Source of the DNA: Helichrysum umbraculigerum
Taxonomy: Eukaryota; Streptophyta; Magnoliopsida; Asterales; Asteraceae
DNA: 64,000 bases
Reading direction: 5' to 3'
Assembly: GCA_949592205.1 (NCBI GenBank)
Contig: CATIUR010000003.1
Span: 147,792,759-147,856,758, forward strand
In this document: in pieces, positions 12,385 through 25,300 of the stretch
Position numbering within the stretch: position 1 is the first letter of the stretch
Layout: each line of letters begins with the position of its first letter
Position numbers and translations under genes: made by a program
Notes under the pieces: model-generated
What the model was told of the DNA's origin: nothing
Databases searched by the model: none
Seen by the model: the letters and a program-made list of their open reading frames with translations, nothing else

Positions 12385-12927
12385 AAACACTTACAAATCA
12401 AGAAGGAAGCTAAGAATCAAGGTGATGATGATAAACTTGAATGAAAATCATAGCCCTTTGAGTTTTTAATTTCTTGTTTATGGTTTCTCAAATGCTTTTA
12501 GTTTGTAAAAGTGAATAAAGTGACGAACCAAAACAATTTGGGAAGGTTAAGAAACTTAAGTCGGTTCACTACATAACCGACCCAATATCCATTTAAAATT
12601 AGTCCCCTTCTAAACCTATTGTCTGGAACCTAAAAACCATTTACGATTCCAACAAACTTATTTTACCTTCAATTGTATAAAGTTAAAACAATTACTTATT
12701 TACCTGTCACAATGAGTCATTCGACTTTTTTTACCCAACCTTCTCAAATAAACATAATAATAACAAACTAATTTTCCTAACACATTAAATAAATAATTTA
12801 GAGTTAGAAAATTACCATAATACCACTAGACCCTTAAAGTGGATGTTACAATATATAACTTAAGAAAAGTAGAAAACATTTATATATGTTTATAGTTTGT
12901 AGTGGATACAAAAGGTTGTAGCAAAAA

Positions 12928-14616
12928 TGTAACACCCCAAATTTCGAGGTATTATTTTAGTGCGCAAGGATATAATTGTTTTAAAGTATTTCTATTATAA
13001 GTGGTTTAAAATAATAGAATACGTGAATGGTTTCTCAGTTCAAGACAATAGAGTTTAAAAAGGGAATAAAATTAAGCAGATATATACATACGTACACTGC
13101 ATAGGTATATGTTTATCCAGTTTTCATTCTAAAAAGTTCCAGAACTCAAATTGAGAAGAACCAAATACGCAGGAGACAAAATTAAGAGCCAAAATCAGTT
13201 TCTAATCTTCAATCCAAGCTAGAGAAATCGGAATCATCATCCCTTGATCATCTCTAATCTTTTGTAAGTTGAATTCTCCATCTCTTTTAACCTAGAAAAT
13301 GGGTTTTCATGGGGTTTTGAGAAATTGATGGTTTTAATCCGAAATTAAGGCTAGAAATCGATTGAATTGTTGTTAGTTAGTGTAATTATGATTGTTGGTA
13401 ATCATATAACATAGTGAAAGTGATGAATTTATGATTAAGTGTTTTTGAGTAATTTTATGGTTTTTGCTAAAATTGGATGGATTGATGTTAATCCACTAAA
13501 GATGTAATTAGTGGTGTTAATGGAGTATAATTATGATGATAGAACAAGAATTGAAGTAGAAAATGGATAATTAGATAATAGAGATGTTATGATTATAAAA
13601 GGTAATTTTATTTGATTAGTTAAAGAATCAATTTAATGAGGGTAAAGGGTTAGTAATGATGATTAGAAGATCATGATGATTGTTGGTGTCTAATTGTATT
13701 GTTATGTGTTATGTATGATTTGTTTAGGTGTTGAAGACGTGAAGGCTTTGTGAATCATTTGTTTTTAATCATCGTTTAAATATCGAGATGAGTGATATGG
13801 GGGTTAAATGGGTAATGGTTGTGTATGTGTCCGGATTGCTTCCGAGCAAGAGGATTGCACAATCAAGTGGAAGTTTACTTGTTTCTTATGACTTGTTTCT
13901 AATGATTGAATTATGTAAATGGATGATCCTATGTTAGCCAAGTAGTGATTATCTCATTAGCTTGATGATTAGCCAAGTAATGAGTATGTCACTAGCTTGA
14001 TGATGTGGATTATTATGACTTGTTTCGGTTGTATGTGTTTCCGGATTGCTTCTGAGCAAGAGGATCATACAATCGTGAGAAGTATTACTTGTTTCTTAAA
14101 CTTGTTTCATATGTGGATATCTAATGTTTGTATCATAAGTAGAAGTTTATTGTTGAATTATATGGAATTATGTGGAATGAGCCTATGTAGAGATTCAGTG
14201 TTTCATACGAATACGTGCTTGCACGTTATGATGATCTTGGTATCCATTTCGACGTGATTTGGTACCTTGCAGACTTGTTTCTAATAGCCGCGGATCCGCA
14301 TAGTGTTCAGAATAATCTCTACAGTGCTCGGTAGATATGTGTTTAAGAAAATATGTAGTTGATATGTGATAAGTCTTGTTTCATTATTGATTATGTGGAT
14401 TATTCATTTAATTGCCTATATGCTCACTAATCGATGTTCTTACCCCTTTCGTTGTTTCGTGTTGTAGGAGTATGGCTCGGTTGAACCAAATGGATAAATA
14501 GTGATTCCTAGAAGGTTGCATGGATATGGAGCTAGCTTTACGGTTAGATGAGCTCCATCTCTTTTGAATTATTGTTGTGGTTATCGCTTGTGTAATTCGC
14601 CCAAACAAAGAGTTTT
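12928..14616 (+). mobile_element. LTR C, 5' part (interrupted by element A)
   Basis: Begins TGTAACACCCCAAATTTCG. Most of it aligns, in the opposite orientation, with LTR D at about 61,300-62,850 (for example the shared CATATAACATA and GTGTAATTCGCCCAAACAAAGAG texts). It breaks at 14616 after GTTTT; the same GTTTT reappears at 41127-41131, followed by the continuation seen in LTR D (TTTGACTTTGAAAGTCAAAC). C is therefore the outermost host of the nest. A donor-like TTGTAAGT lies near 13263. Confidence 0.75.
13817..14075 (+). repeat. Two copies of a double-stem hairpin in LTR C
   Basis: Copy 1 (13817-13864) pairs GGTTGTG with CACAATC outside and TTGCT with AGCAA inside, around TCCG. Copy 2 (14026-14075) pairs CGGTTGTATG with CATACAATCG (one G-U) and TTGCT with AGCAA around TCTG. 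Three related copies lie in LTR D. The outer stems differ but still pair. Confidence 0.65.
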
Positions 14617-15308
14617 TGTAACATCCACCTTAAGGGCCTAGGAGTAAGACGGTAATTTCCTTACTTTAATTTATTATTTAAATGTGTTAGAAATAATTTT
14701 GTATTATTTTGTTTATGTGAGATTAATAGGTCAAAAGGTTGTATGACTTATTGTGATTAGTAAAAGATTGTTGTTTTAAATTGTTATAGTTGTCGGTAAA
14801 ATAAAATAATTTGGTTTCGCAAATGGTTTTTTTAGGTTCCAGACAATAGATTTAGAACGGAAATAAAACTACACTGACTAATATTGGGGTTGGTTTAGGA
14901 ATACCGACCTAACCATTTACTCTTCCCCAATTTCACCTCTTCTTCTTCATTCTTAGAACTTACAAAAGCAAGAACACCATAACCAACTTTAAATCTAGCT
15001 AGTGCATGTGAATTTGATTCAATATATCAGATTCTTCATCATCATCTTGTTCATCTCTTCAAACTTGTAAGTGGTTTTCTTGTTCATACCTATCTTTAAA
15101 TTGAGTTTGGGTGAATTTAATTGAGTTAGGTTAAAAATTGATGAATGTGTGAAATTGATGCTTGAATCTTATTATATGATGATGTTTAGTGTTGAATGAG
15201 CTGTTGGTAACTTTAGAAAATGAGTTTGATGTTGTTTTAGATACAAAAAATGGTGTTAGGGTTCGTGCTTAAAAGTGCAGGTCTGAGACTTTGCTTTAAA
15301 ATGTCTTT

Positions 15309-15562
15309 ACGCGATCCCAGCCTTAAATCCGGATCGCGTTTCATAGTTTTAATTAGCTGCAGTCGAGTTTTGGTCTTAGGAACGCGATCCTAGCCACTTG
15401 TCCGGATCGCGTTAACAAGTGTAATCCGGTTACAGAAAGCTTTCCTTCTTATGAACGCGATCCCACTTCTAATTCCAGGATCGCATAAGCTAGTTGATTT
15501 CAGTCACATATTAGTTTCCTTCTTGTGAACGCAATCCCAACCCCTTTTCTGGATCGCGTTTC
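15309..15562 (+). repeat. Inverted-word array GCGATCC / GGATCGC in LTR A
   Basis: Four units, each an ACGCGATCCCA-type arm and a CCGGATCGCGTT-type arm about 12-20 nt apart, are separated by roughly 45-60 bp spacers containing TTTCCTTCTTGTG. A fifth unit lies beyond element B at 25488-25522. LTR E, otherwise of the same lineage, has an unrelated word here. Confidence 0.85.
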
Positions 15563-15585
15563 ATAGTGTTAAACGGTAACAGAAA

Positions 15586-18500
15586 TGTGACACACGATAA
15601 TTTAGGATTATCCGTAAACCTAACTGAAACCCTAATTATGTGTATTTAGATATTATTTAGGCTAAATACTTGTAATTACTTATAACTATTTGTATATTTA
15701 TGTGAATATACACTTTCGTAATTGTTTAAATTAAGCTTACGTGATTTGTTGAAATTTCGCGAAACAACCGGACGGAGTCCGACATTATATACGACGTTGG
15801 AGAAAACATTCCTATAAATAACTTGAATCTACTTTTAGTAGTTATTTATCACATATTATTATTTTGCTAAAATAATACACGAAAAACTTAGACGTTTTGG
15901 CTAAAACGTCTCAAACTCGGTAAAAACGTGCGAATCGAATTCGGCAACCAAACAAACGTCAATAAATATTTTGACAACTCAAAATAAAGTATTTTAATAA
16001 TACTTCAATGGAACAATATCCAAAATATATCGTTAAATTAAACGACTCAAAATAACGTTACACGATTTAACGTTTTCGTGAAAATAATGGGTAGATGAAC
16101 ACAATACGTAACCTAAACTTAATAGATACAAATTTAACTGATTTTTGACCCTTGTCGGGCCCCCAAATTCGTTCACCACCCTTTCCCCCTATCCCATTTC
16201 ATGCAAATATCAATCATGGCTTTGTTCTCCCCATACCACTCAAATTTCATGCATTCACTCAAACACTCTCTCAATTCCTCAACTCTCTCTAGCCTCTCAC
16301 TAGAAACCAACTTTCTCTCTCTAATTCCCTGGAAATCTCAGCCCTCTTTCACCATCTAAAACCACCATTATCCACCCTAGCTCCACCATAAACCACCACC
16401 TCAATACTCCATCACTTTGCAAGATTTTTGAAGAAAAGCAAACTACAAGCCCTCATCATTTCATCTCTGCCCTCAAGCTCCATTTAACTACTTTGTGAGG
16501 ATTCTTTTCTTACTTTTATTACTCTTATAACATGATAATAAAGTTCACTCAACTTTTATATAACAAAATGTGGCTTAAAAATCGTTTTTCTTAGCTTTAA
16601 ATTCAAAAAAATACATGTTTCGGCTTCTGTCCAGATTTCAACATGAAATGTACCAAACCATAACTCACTCATTTCTTAATGAAATTGGACGTTTTTATAG
16701 TCTAAAAAGAAGTCATCTTTCAAACCCCACTAGCCTCATCTCTTTATGAGTTCGTTTGCTATTTTTAATAATTTTTATAAAAACACATATACAATCTGTT
16801 CCAGAAATCCAGAAACTTTACTCTTAGTATTTTGGCCATATCCCGATATATGCAACTCCAAATGACTTGAAACCAATGCCAAAAGTTTACTAATTTCATT
16901 GGCTACAACTTTCAAGAAGACCATTTGTTATTGATTCCATTTACATTTTGCTCAGAAACAATGATTGCATGCATGTGTTTAAATCCAACTCCAGAAGATA
17001 AAAGTAAAATCTAAAAATACTTGGACTTCTCGATTGGTTCTATAAAAATTACACAAAGTAGATAATATAATTTAAAACATCGTTTATTTTTCCCTTATTT
17101 GAATTTGGAACAGAAGTATTTTTAATAAATTCAACAAACAGGTGTAAGATTTCTGGAATTAAGATTGTCGACTGATTTTAGCAAAAGATGAAAACCGACA
17201 CTTTTGGACTTGCTATTTAGAGAAAGACTAACTTATTGTGACTTATGAACATATATAAGGGTTTGGGGAAAGTTTCGGGTCAAACTGAGTAGGATTGACC
17301 AAGTCAATAAAAACGGGGTTCGGTTTCGAAAACGTCAAACTTTCTATTTTTGGAAACTTACTATTTTGGAAAGAATTGTAAACAAAACGGGTTCGGGTGA
17401 CATATTTAGAAACTTGGACCAAAAACAAGACTAGAAAACACTCTCAAACGAAAAACCGACACTTAGAACCTTTTGACCAAAATTGAATCTTTACTCTCAT
17501 GAAGTACTCAACTTGCGTATCAACCGATAACTACATACGATGAACAACTCGATAACACATGACTTATATTATTACAAAGTATTCAATGAAACAAACATAA
17601 TAGCAATATCTTTTAGAATTATTATTATAAACTTACACCAACGGGTCGTACCCACTTTTGATAAAACAAACTTATTTGGACATACTAGTTGAGTGAACTA
17701 GCTTTAGGTGGACATAAACCCTCCACCTACACTATTGACTTAATCGGAAATTAACCCCCACTTATACAATAGCTATAGATGGTCTTTTAAGACATCTACT
17801 CACACAACCCTTATACGTTTAGGTCGTTAGAAAGTTGCACATCGGAACACTTTGCTTGCTAATTGATATTTGCTTGCTACTTGCTAATCTAAGGTGAGTC
17901 TCACAGCTCCACTTTTACCGTTTTTACAATTCGGGGTGAGATACAATGCTTAAATGTTTTCATGATCACGAGTATTCGGTTATTTAATTCGGTTATCATA
18001 TTCGGTTATTACATGAGTTGTTTTATAATCCATTAAAAGTCCTCATCACACACGGTTAGTTAACTGCGAAGGCGCGAGTACTAAAGAATAGATCTATTAT
18101 GGGAGTGACGTCCCCGTCCGGGTTGCTAGCTACAACCACGTCAAACGGGCACTTTAGTATTTGTCATAAAGGTGTTTCGGATTAGACACCTCCTGGAGGC
18201 ACTAATCGGGTTAGGCTTCGAACCGTGGACTCATGTCATGGCAAATTGGAAACATTAATTTGTTCATTTATCACTCGGTTAAACATTATCGGATAAATCT
18301 TGTGCATCATAACATGTTTTACTAATAAACCTGTGAGATTCCCCAACCTTTTGGTTGACCCTTTTAGTATTGTATTCTCAGGTGCTCAGCAACAGTAGGG
18401 TTGCCCACAGGATGCGCTAGCTAGTTTGAGTCGCATGCATTACACATATTGGAGATTTTCTTACATTAACTTTTTGTAATAAGGCTGTGTATTAGAATCT

Positions 18501-18680
18501 TCATAAATACATTTTGCGAACTCGCCAATGATGTAAACATTTTATTTTATGGAATGTAATATTTTTAAAAACGTCTCATGTAGAGGTCGTTTGTTTTAAC
18601 TTTGTGTTGTGATATGTAATTTGGTCGGCGCCCCCATGACACCTCCTACTTCCGCTGCCACGTGTTTTTGGGGTGCGACA
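15586..18680 (+). repeat. 5' LTR of element B
   Basis: 3095 bp. Matches 22363-25468 throughout with scattered substitutions and small indels. It contains the structured module at 17777-18381. No palindromic array is seen, unlike most other LTRs here. Confidence 0.9.
17777..18381 (+). promoter_or_regulatory. Structured LTR module of B: hairpins P1-P4, donor and acceptor motifs
   Basis: In order: P1 (17777-17797) pairs AGATG with CATCT outside and TCT with AGA inside. A donor-like AAG|GTGAGT has its GT at 17894. P2 pairs GGTTG (18121) with CAACC (18133). P3 pairs AGGTGT (18170) with ACACCT (18186). P4 pairs CAACC (18344) with GGTTG (18353), directly followed by AC to give branch-like TTGAC. 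An acceptor-like TCTCAG ends at 18381. The same order and similar spacing occur in G and H with different stem sequences. In the 3' LTR the acceptor has become TTAG. Confidence 0.5.
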
Positions 18681-18683
18681 GAT

Positions 18684-18696
18684 TGGTATCAGAGCC
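18684..18696 (+). promoter_or_regulatory. Primer-binding site of element B (tRNA-iMet)
   Basis: TGGTATCAGAGCC starts three bases after the LTR end and is complementary to the 3' end of plant initiator tRNA-Met. Confidence 0.9.
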
Positions 18697-19348
18697 TAAG
18701 GTTATAGCGAACTAGGATTGCATTAGTGACCTAGACTATAACCGTTAGGTTAGTATTATTTTTTTAGTATGACTGGTTCAGCGATTGCATCATTTGAATT
18801 TAATTTAACATAGCCTGATCAACTATGTACAATTAAAGGAGATTCGATGCAAGACCTGGAATAGTTGTAGTGAACGAGAATACAATAGCAGACATAGATC
18901 GTGGATAGAACGGGACCAACCTTTATACGTGCTTATGTGCTAGGTTTTTATATGTATATGTGTGTATATATATATATATATAACCTTATGTATACAAACT
19001 TATTTGCCATTCTTCACGGCAACCACTCCCATAACTACGTCACCTGACATCGAAAACGAGGCTCTAGCCTTACATACTACTGTGGAGATTTCCACGGTAC
19101 CCGCTCGCCCAACCATATCGGGCAACGAAATAATCGAATAGGACTCACTTGAGGAAAATCCACCAAAGGATTCGCCACCCAAATAAGTGACGCCTACTTC
19201 ACCCTCTTCTTTTCGCTTGCAACCAAATCACTCGGGAACACGTATAGAACTTAAACCGTACGATACTTCAACACCCAGATGAACTACACCTCCTCCCGTC
19301 ACTTCGCACTCTTCGTTCCCACTTGTATCATAGACCCATGGAGCGCGC

Positions 19349-19618
19349 GTGCTACACACGACTAGAAGAACAAACACACCACCTCGAACTAGAACTTGTC
19401 CTATTCATACCACTACTACTGATACTCCACCCACTAGGACCTGTCGTATGGCAGATGTCCGCGAATGGAATTGGTTACCCGCAACACTTGAGACTTGGAG
19501 AACTGAAGAAGGAATACAGATTTCTACGGAGGACGAAGAAGATATCAGAATGCTTGGCCGACTTACTGAAACCAAAGAACGAGTCTTCACTTTACTTCCA
19601 CAATCAAATCCACGCTAG
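19349..19618 (+). pseudogene. Decayed extra leader reading frame of element B
   Basis: An open stretch between the primer site and the pol scraps. Its last roughly 25 codons (including RMLGRLTE and a short tail ending before the stop) resemble the C-terminus of the 165-codon coiled-coil frame of element G (RMLSRLAE, then LMPQLN) at the corresponding place. The N-terminal part is not alignable by eye and the start is uncertain. It is read as a remnant of the same extra protein; function unknown. Confidence 0.45.
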
Positions 19619-20466
19619 GATTTGCTTATTTCTCTGTTGTAACCTATTAAGGCGGGATGTGCTCAACTAGTTAGCTTTTGTAAACCCTCGTATTAAGTCC
19701 GGATGTAACAATGCCCGACATGTTTTGTAAACTTCAAATTCTGTAATCTATTGATCTTGCATCCTCTTGGTCACTAATCATATTAATCTTCGTACTGAGA
19801 TGTCACGTACTACTTCAAACACGTCTGCGATAATCTTAGTTCTCATATAAGGATCTCGTTCATTCTTTTATCTCCCTTCGTTTAAGGATATGCCACTACG
19901 AGAATCAACGTAAATTTCCAACACTTTACAATTACAAGAGTTCTCAACAGATTTCTACCAACTCAAGTTTTCAAAGAATTATCATCGAACATTTACCCGG
20001 AATTATCTACAACTTCTAATTTTCAACCAATTCTTATTAGATAGAAATCTTCAAATGTCGTGTCAACGACAAGAGTTTCCAACCTATTACGACTGAATCA
20101 AGTTTATGATGGACATTAAACTTTCAAACATATTTTTATTATGGCAAATTTTCGACAAATTTTACACTAGCTCTTCCACAAAATGTTTTATAGAAGTTTT
20201 CGAAATTATAAACTTCTTAGTTACGTTGATGTTTTTATTAAACAAAAATTTTATATAAGAACAAACACTTGGTTTTTACTCAACTTTCCTAAAAGACAGA
20301 CCGTGACGTTAATAATATAGGTGATGACCAGAAATGGTACCCATAGTTTGTGTTAAAACTTGAGATATTTAAAACTCTTTTCGTATATTAGTAATTTATG
20401 CAGTTTGAGAGGCTAAACCCTATTTTACTAATTTACCATTTTGATAAAACAATTTTCTCGTAGGAA

Positions 20467-21622
20467 ATGGCAAGTCCCTCTGTAGATAAACATGTATCTG
20501 ACGACAACCAACTATGTGACGAACCAACGACATTCCTATACCTACTTACTTTAGACGACTTTATGGAACTATTGGAAGATGAACCCTTGGAGGTAGGGAT
20601 GGCAATCAACATCCGATCCAGTGGATATCCATCCACCCGATCCACCGGTGATGGATATGGACGATCTAAATGGATGTATACCGGATATGGATATGGATGT
20701 GGATGATTAGTGGATTGGATGTGGATGACCAATTCTCATCCATGGATGCACCCATTATCATCCGAAATACATATATACGCATACATGTACTTACACTTTG
20801 AACTTATAAATAGTATAATATTATAATTATTTAAGAGGATTGTTCTTATATCTTTAGATCCCCCAAATATATTTACCTTTCTATCGTAATTTATCAACAT
20901 TTATTTTTAGTAAATCAAAATTCTTACATCTCCATTTATAGATTAATAGCATGTAGATAAAGATATATTCTTACTATATTTCGGAGGTCACTAATAGATG
21001 AAAAACAATAAACAAGTGATTCGTATCTTTAGAAACTATGTTTTACCTATATTCTATATCAAATTATGTCAAGATTATCACAATGTTTAACAATTTTTTT
21101 AATATCCAATGGATATCCATGAACCCGCTCCATCTATCGGATATGGATGTGGATGGGTGATTTGTCATTTTAATGGATATGGATATGGATGCGGATGAAG
21201 AAAAATAAATGGATATGGATATGGATATAGCGTCACCCGATCCATATCCGATCCATTGCCATCTATACTTGGAGGCGATGGCACTTGAGGAAAAATCTGA
21301 GCAATCTTCACCTAACCCTATGGCAGCACGGATATTACTTACCACCGGGAAAACTGCTGAATATTCCAAGATGACCCCATCCCTAACCTTAATACTACCA
21401 CCTCTACTACTGCTTCATCCACTGCTACTACTCCTATTGCCACTACACAAAATCACTCCCACCGAAATGCATCGTAGAATTTGCCCTTTGAGTTTAACAA
21501 GCGAAATCCTCCACATAGGCTTTATAGATTACGATCTATGTCCTCTAACCCTCGATAACGACTTGTACTTTAAAAGACCTGCAAGACTTCTGACGATTTG
21601 CGTATTGGAAATACGTTTCTGA
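20467..21622 (+). pseudogene. Unrecognised coding-like segment of element B, split by a hAT MITE
   Basis: A frame opening MASPSVDKHVSDDNQ with an acidic stretch (DDFMELLEDEP) is interrupted at codon 43 by the MITE at 20594-21267 and resumes beyond it, where it turns into low-complexity Thr/Leu-rich text. No family is recognised. By position it could be what is left of gag, but no gag or zinc-knuckle motif is visible. Confidence 0.3.
20594..21267. mobile_element. hAT-type MITE rich in GGATATGGAT repeats
   Basis: The ends TAGGGATGGCAAT and ATTGCCATCTATA are imperfect inverted repeats. They are flanked by the 8-bp direct repeat CTTGGAGG (20586-20593 and 21268-21275), as expected for hAT transposons. 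The 674-bp body has no transposase and is largely built of GGATATGGATG-type words in both orientations, able to fold back. It is younger than element B. Confidence 0.85.
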
Positions 21623-21624
21623 TA

Positions 21625-22330
21625 ACTTATATTGGGCGCAACCCAACGATTTACCCACGTCTACATGAACTTATGGTTGGAATGTCTTCCGCCATACTTA
21701 TACGAAATTGGACTTAAGAGCCGTAGTATTTGCCATCTGGATTTGTAGATACTACCATAAGGTACGAAGTGTACAATATTATTCAGTTATAAGAACCCCT
21801 AACAATATTCAATCGGAAGGATTTGAATATTAGACAACACCAATGGGTTGAACTACTTAGTGAATTACGATTGCGAGTTCTCGTACAACAACAACTATTC
21901 CAACAGCATTGAGGCTGCACCATTTGAGGCACTTTATGGAAGAAAGTGTCGACCACCCGTTTGCTGAACCGAGGTGGACGATAGCCAACTCACTGGTCCT
22001 AAATTCATTCATGAAACAACTAAGAAAATCGTAAGCATTCTAAACCGGCTGAAGGCCGCACGTGATCGTCAGAAGAGTTACGCTGACATGAGACACTTGC
22101 TATTCTGCTTGACGAAATCCACATTGATGACAAACTCCATTTCGTCAAAAAACCCTTTCAAATCCTGGACCGTAAGGTCAAACGCTTAAAACAGAGTCGT
22201 ATTCCCATAGTTAAAGTCCGGTGGTATTCTAGGCGTAGTCCTGAATTCACTTAGGAACGGGAAGACCAAATGCGACTGAAACACTCACATCTATTCTTAG
22301 ATACCCCACAGACTGCGGCAACAAACTAAT
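21625..22330 (+). pseudogene. Deletion-riddled pol remnant of element B (RNase H, integrase C-terminus)
   Basis: 21,690-21,878 aligns with the RNase H region of element G. At GCGAG it jumps directly to the late integrase region (matching G from about 36,318). At GAGAC (about 22,091) it jumps again to the chromodomain linker (matching G from about 36,768), then runs to the end of pol. Both jumps sit on 5-base words present at both donor positions in G. Several stops and frameshifts are present. Non-functional. Confidence 0.75.
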
Positions 22331-22362
22331 TTCGGGACGAAATTCTCCTAACAAGGGGAGAA

Positions 22363-25300
22363 TGTGACACCCGACAATTTAGGATTATCCGTAAACCTAA
22401 CTGAAACCCTAATTATGTGTATTTAGATATTATTTAGGCTAAATAATTGTAATTGCTTATAACTATTTGTATATTTATGTGAATATACATTTTCGTAATT
22501 GTTTAAATTAAGCTTACGTGATTTGTTGAAATTTCGTGAAACAACCGGACGGAGTCCGACATTATATACGACGTTGGAGAAAACATTTCTATAAATAATT
22601 TGAATCTACTTTTAGTAGTTATTTATCACATATTATTATTTTGCTAAAATAATACACGAAAAACCTAGACGTTTTGGCTAAAACGTCTCAAACTCGGTAA
22701 AAACGCGCGAATCGAATTCGGCAACCAAACAAACGTCAATAAATATTTTGACAACTCAAAATAAAGTATTTTAATAATACTTCAACGGAACAATATCCAA
22801 AATATATCGTTAAATTAAACGACTCAAAATAACGTTACACGATTTAACGTTTTCGCGAAAATAACGGGTAAACGAACACAATACGTAACCTAAACTTAAT
22901 AGATACAAATTTAACTGATTTTTGACCCTTGTGGGGCCCCCAAATTCGTTCACCACACTTTTTCCCTATCCCGTTTCATGCAAATATCAATCATGGCTTT
23001 GTTCTCCCCATACCACTCAAATTTCATGCATTCACTCAAACACTCTCTCAATTCCTCTCAACTCTCTCTAGCCTCTCACTAGAAACCAACTTTCTCTCTC
23101 TAATTCCCTGGAAATCTCAGCCCTCTTTCACCATCTAAAACCACCATTATCCACCCTAGCTCCACCATAAACCACCACCTCAATACTCCATCACTTTGCA
23201 AGATTTTTGAAGAAAAGCAAACTACAAGCCCTCATCATTTCATCTCTGCCCTCAAGCTCCATTTAACTACTTTGTGAGGATACTTTTCTTACTTTTATTA
23301 CTCTTATAACATGATAATAAAATTCACTCAACTTTTATATAACAAAATGTGGCTTAAAAATCGTTTTTCTTAGCTTTAAATTCAAAAAAATACATGTTTC
23401 AGCTTATGTCCAGATTTCAACATGAAATGTACCAAACCATAACTCACTCATTTCTTAATGAAATTGGACGTTTTTATAGTCTAAAATTACGTTCAAGAAG
23501 TCATCTTTAAAACCCCACTAGCCTCATCTCTTTATGAGTTCGTTTGCTATTTTTAATAATTTTTATAAAAACACATATACAATCTGTTCCAGAAATCCAG
23601 AAACTTTACTCTTAGTATTTTGGCCATATCCCGATCTATACAACTCCAAATGACTTGAAACCAATGCCAAAAGTTTAAAAATTTCATTGGATACAACTTT
23701 CAAGAAGACCATTTTTATTGATTCCATTTACATTTTGCTCAAAAACAATGATTGCATGCATGTGTTTAAATCCGACTCCAGAAGATAAAAGTAAAATCTA
23801 AAAATACTTGGACTTCTCGATTGGTTCTGTAAAAATTACACAAAGTAGATAATATATTTTAAAACATCTGTTATTTTTCCCTTATTTGAATTTGGAACAG
23901 AAATATTTTTAATAAATCCAACAAACAGGTGTAAGATTTCTGGAATTAAGATTGTCGACTGATTTTAGCAAAAGATGAAAACCGACACTTTTGGACTTGC
24001 TATTTAGAGAAAGACTAACTTATTGTGACTTATGAACATATATAAGGGTTTGGGGAAAGTTTCGGGTCAAACTGAGTAGGTTTGACCAAGTCAATAAAAA
24101 CGGGGTTCGGTTTCGAAAACGTCAAACTTTCTATTTTTGGAAACTTACTATTTTGGAAAGAATTGTAAACAAAACGGGTTCGGGTGACATATTTAGTAAC
24201 TTGGACCAAAAACAAGACTAGAAAACACTCTCAAACGAAAAACCAACACTTAGAACCTTTTGACCAAAATTGAATCTTTACTCTCATGAAGTACTCAACT
24301 TGCGTATCAATCGATAACTACATACGATGAACAACTCGATAACACATGACTTATATTATTACAAAGTATTCAATGAAACAAACATAATAGCAATATCTTT
24401 TAGAATTATTATTACAAACTTACACCAACGGGTCATACCCACTTTTGATAAAACAAACTTATTTGGACATACTAGTTGAGTGAACTAGCTTTAGGTGGAC
24501 ATAAACCCTCCACCTACACTATTGACTTAAGTGGACATTAACCCCCACTTATACAATAGCTATAGATGGTCTTTTAAGACATCTACTCACACAACCCTTA
24601 TACGTTTAGGTCGTTAGAAGGTTGCACATCGGAACACTTTGCTTGCTAATTGATATTTGTTTGCTACTTGCTAATCTAAGGTGAGTCTCACAGCCCCGCT
24701 TTTACCGTTTTTACAATTCGGGGTGAGATACAATGATTAAATGTTTTCATGATCACGAGTATTCGGTTATTTAATTCGGTTATCATATTCGGTTATTACA
24801 TGAGTTGTTTTATAATCCATTAAAAGTCCTCATCACACACGGTTAGTTAACTGCGAAGGCGCGAGTACTAAAGAATAGATCTATTATGGGAGTGACGTCC
24901 CCGTCCGGGTTGCTAGCTACAACCACGTCAAACGGGCACTTTAGTATTTGTCATAAAGGTGTTTCGGATTAGACACCTCCGGGAGGCACTAATCGGGTTA
25001 GGCTTCGAACCGTGGACTCATGTCATGGCAAATCGAAAACATTAATTTGTTCATTTATCACTCGGTTAAACATTATCGGATAAATCTTGTGCATCATAAC
25101 ATGTTATACTAATAAACCTGTGAGATTCACCAACCTTTTGGTTGACCTTTTTAGTATTGTATTCTTAGGTGCTCAGCAACAGTAGGGTTGCTCACAGGAT
25201 GCGCTAGCTAGTTTGAGTCGCATGCATTACACATATTGGAGATTTTCTTACATTAACTTTTTGTAATACGGCTGTGTATTAGAATCTTCAGAAATACATT

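Larger units (their letters stand above)
8338..12850 (-). mobile_element. Solo LTR E (minus strand), interrupted by solo LTR F
   Basis: The minus-strand start is TGTAACATCCAC (at 12850) and the end is GGGGTGTTA (about 8338). ATATA flanks both sides (12851-12855; just left of 8338), and there is no internal region, so this is a solo LTR. Without the 9941-12384 insertion it is about 2.07 kb. Its ends and its AGGATCGGTGG block match the 5' LTR of element A, so E and A are one LTR lineage. The central palindrome array is different, however: TACCCGCCGGGTA here, GCGATCC..GGATCGC in A. Confidence 0.75.
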
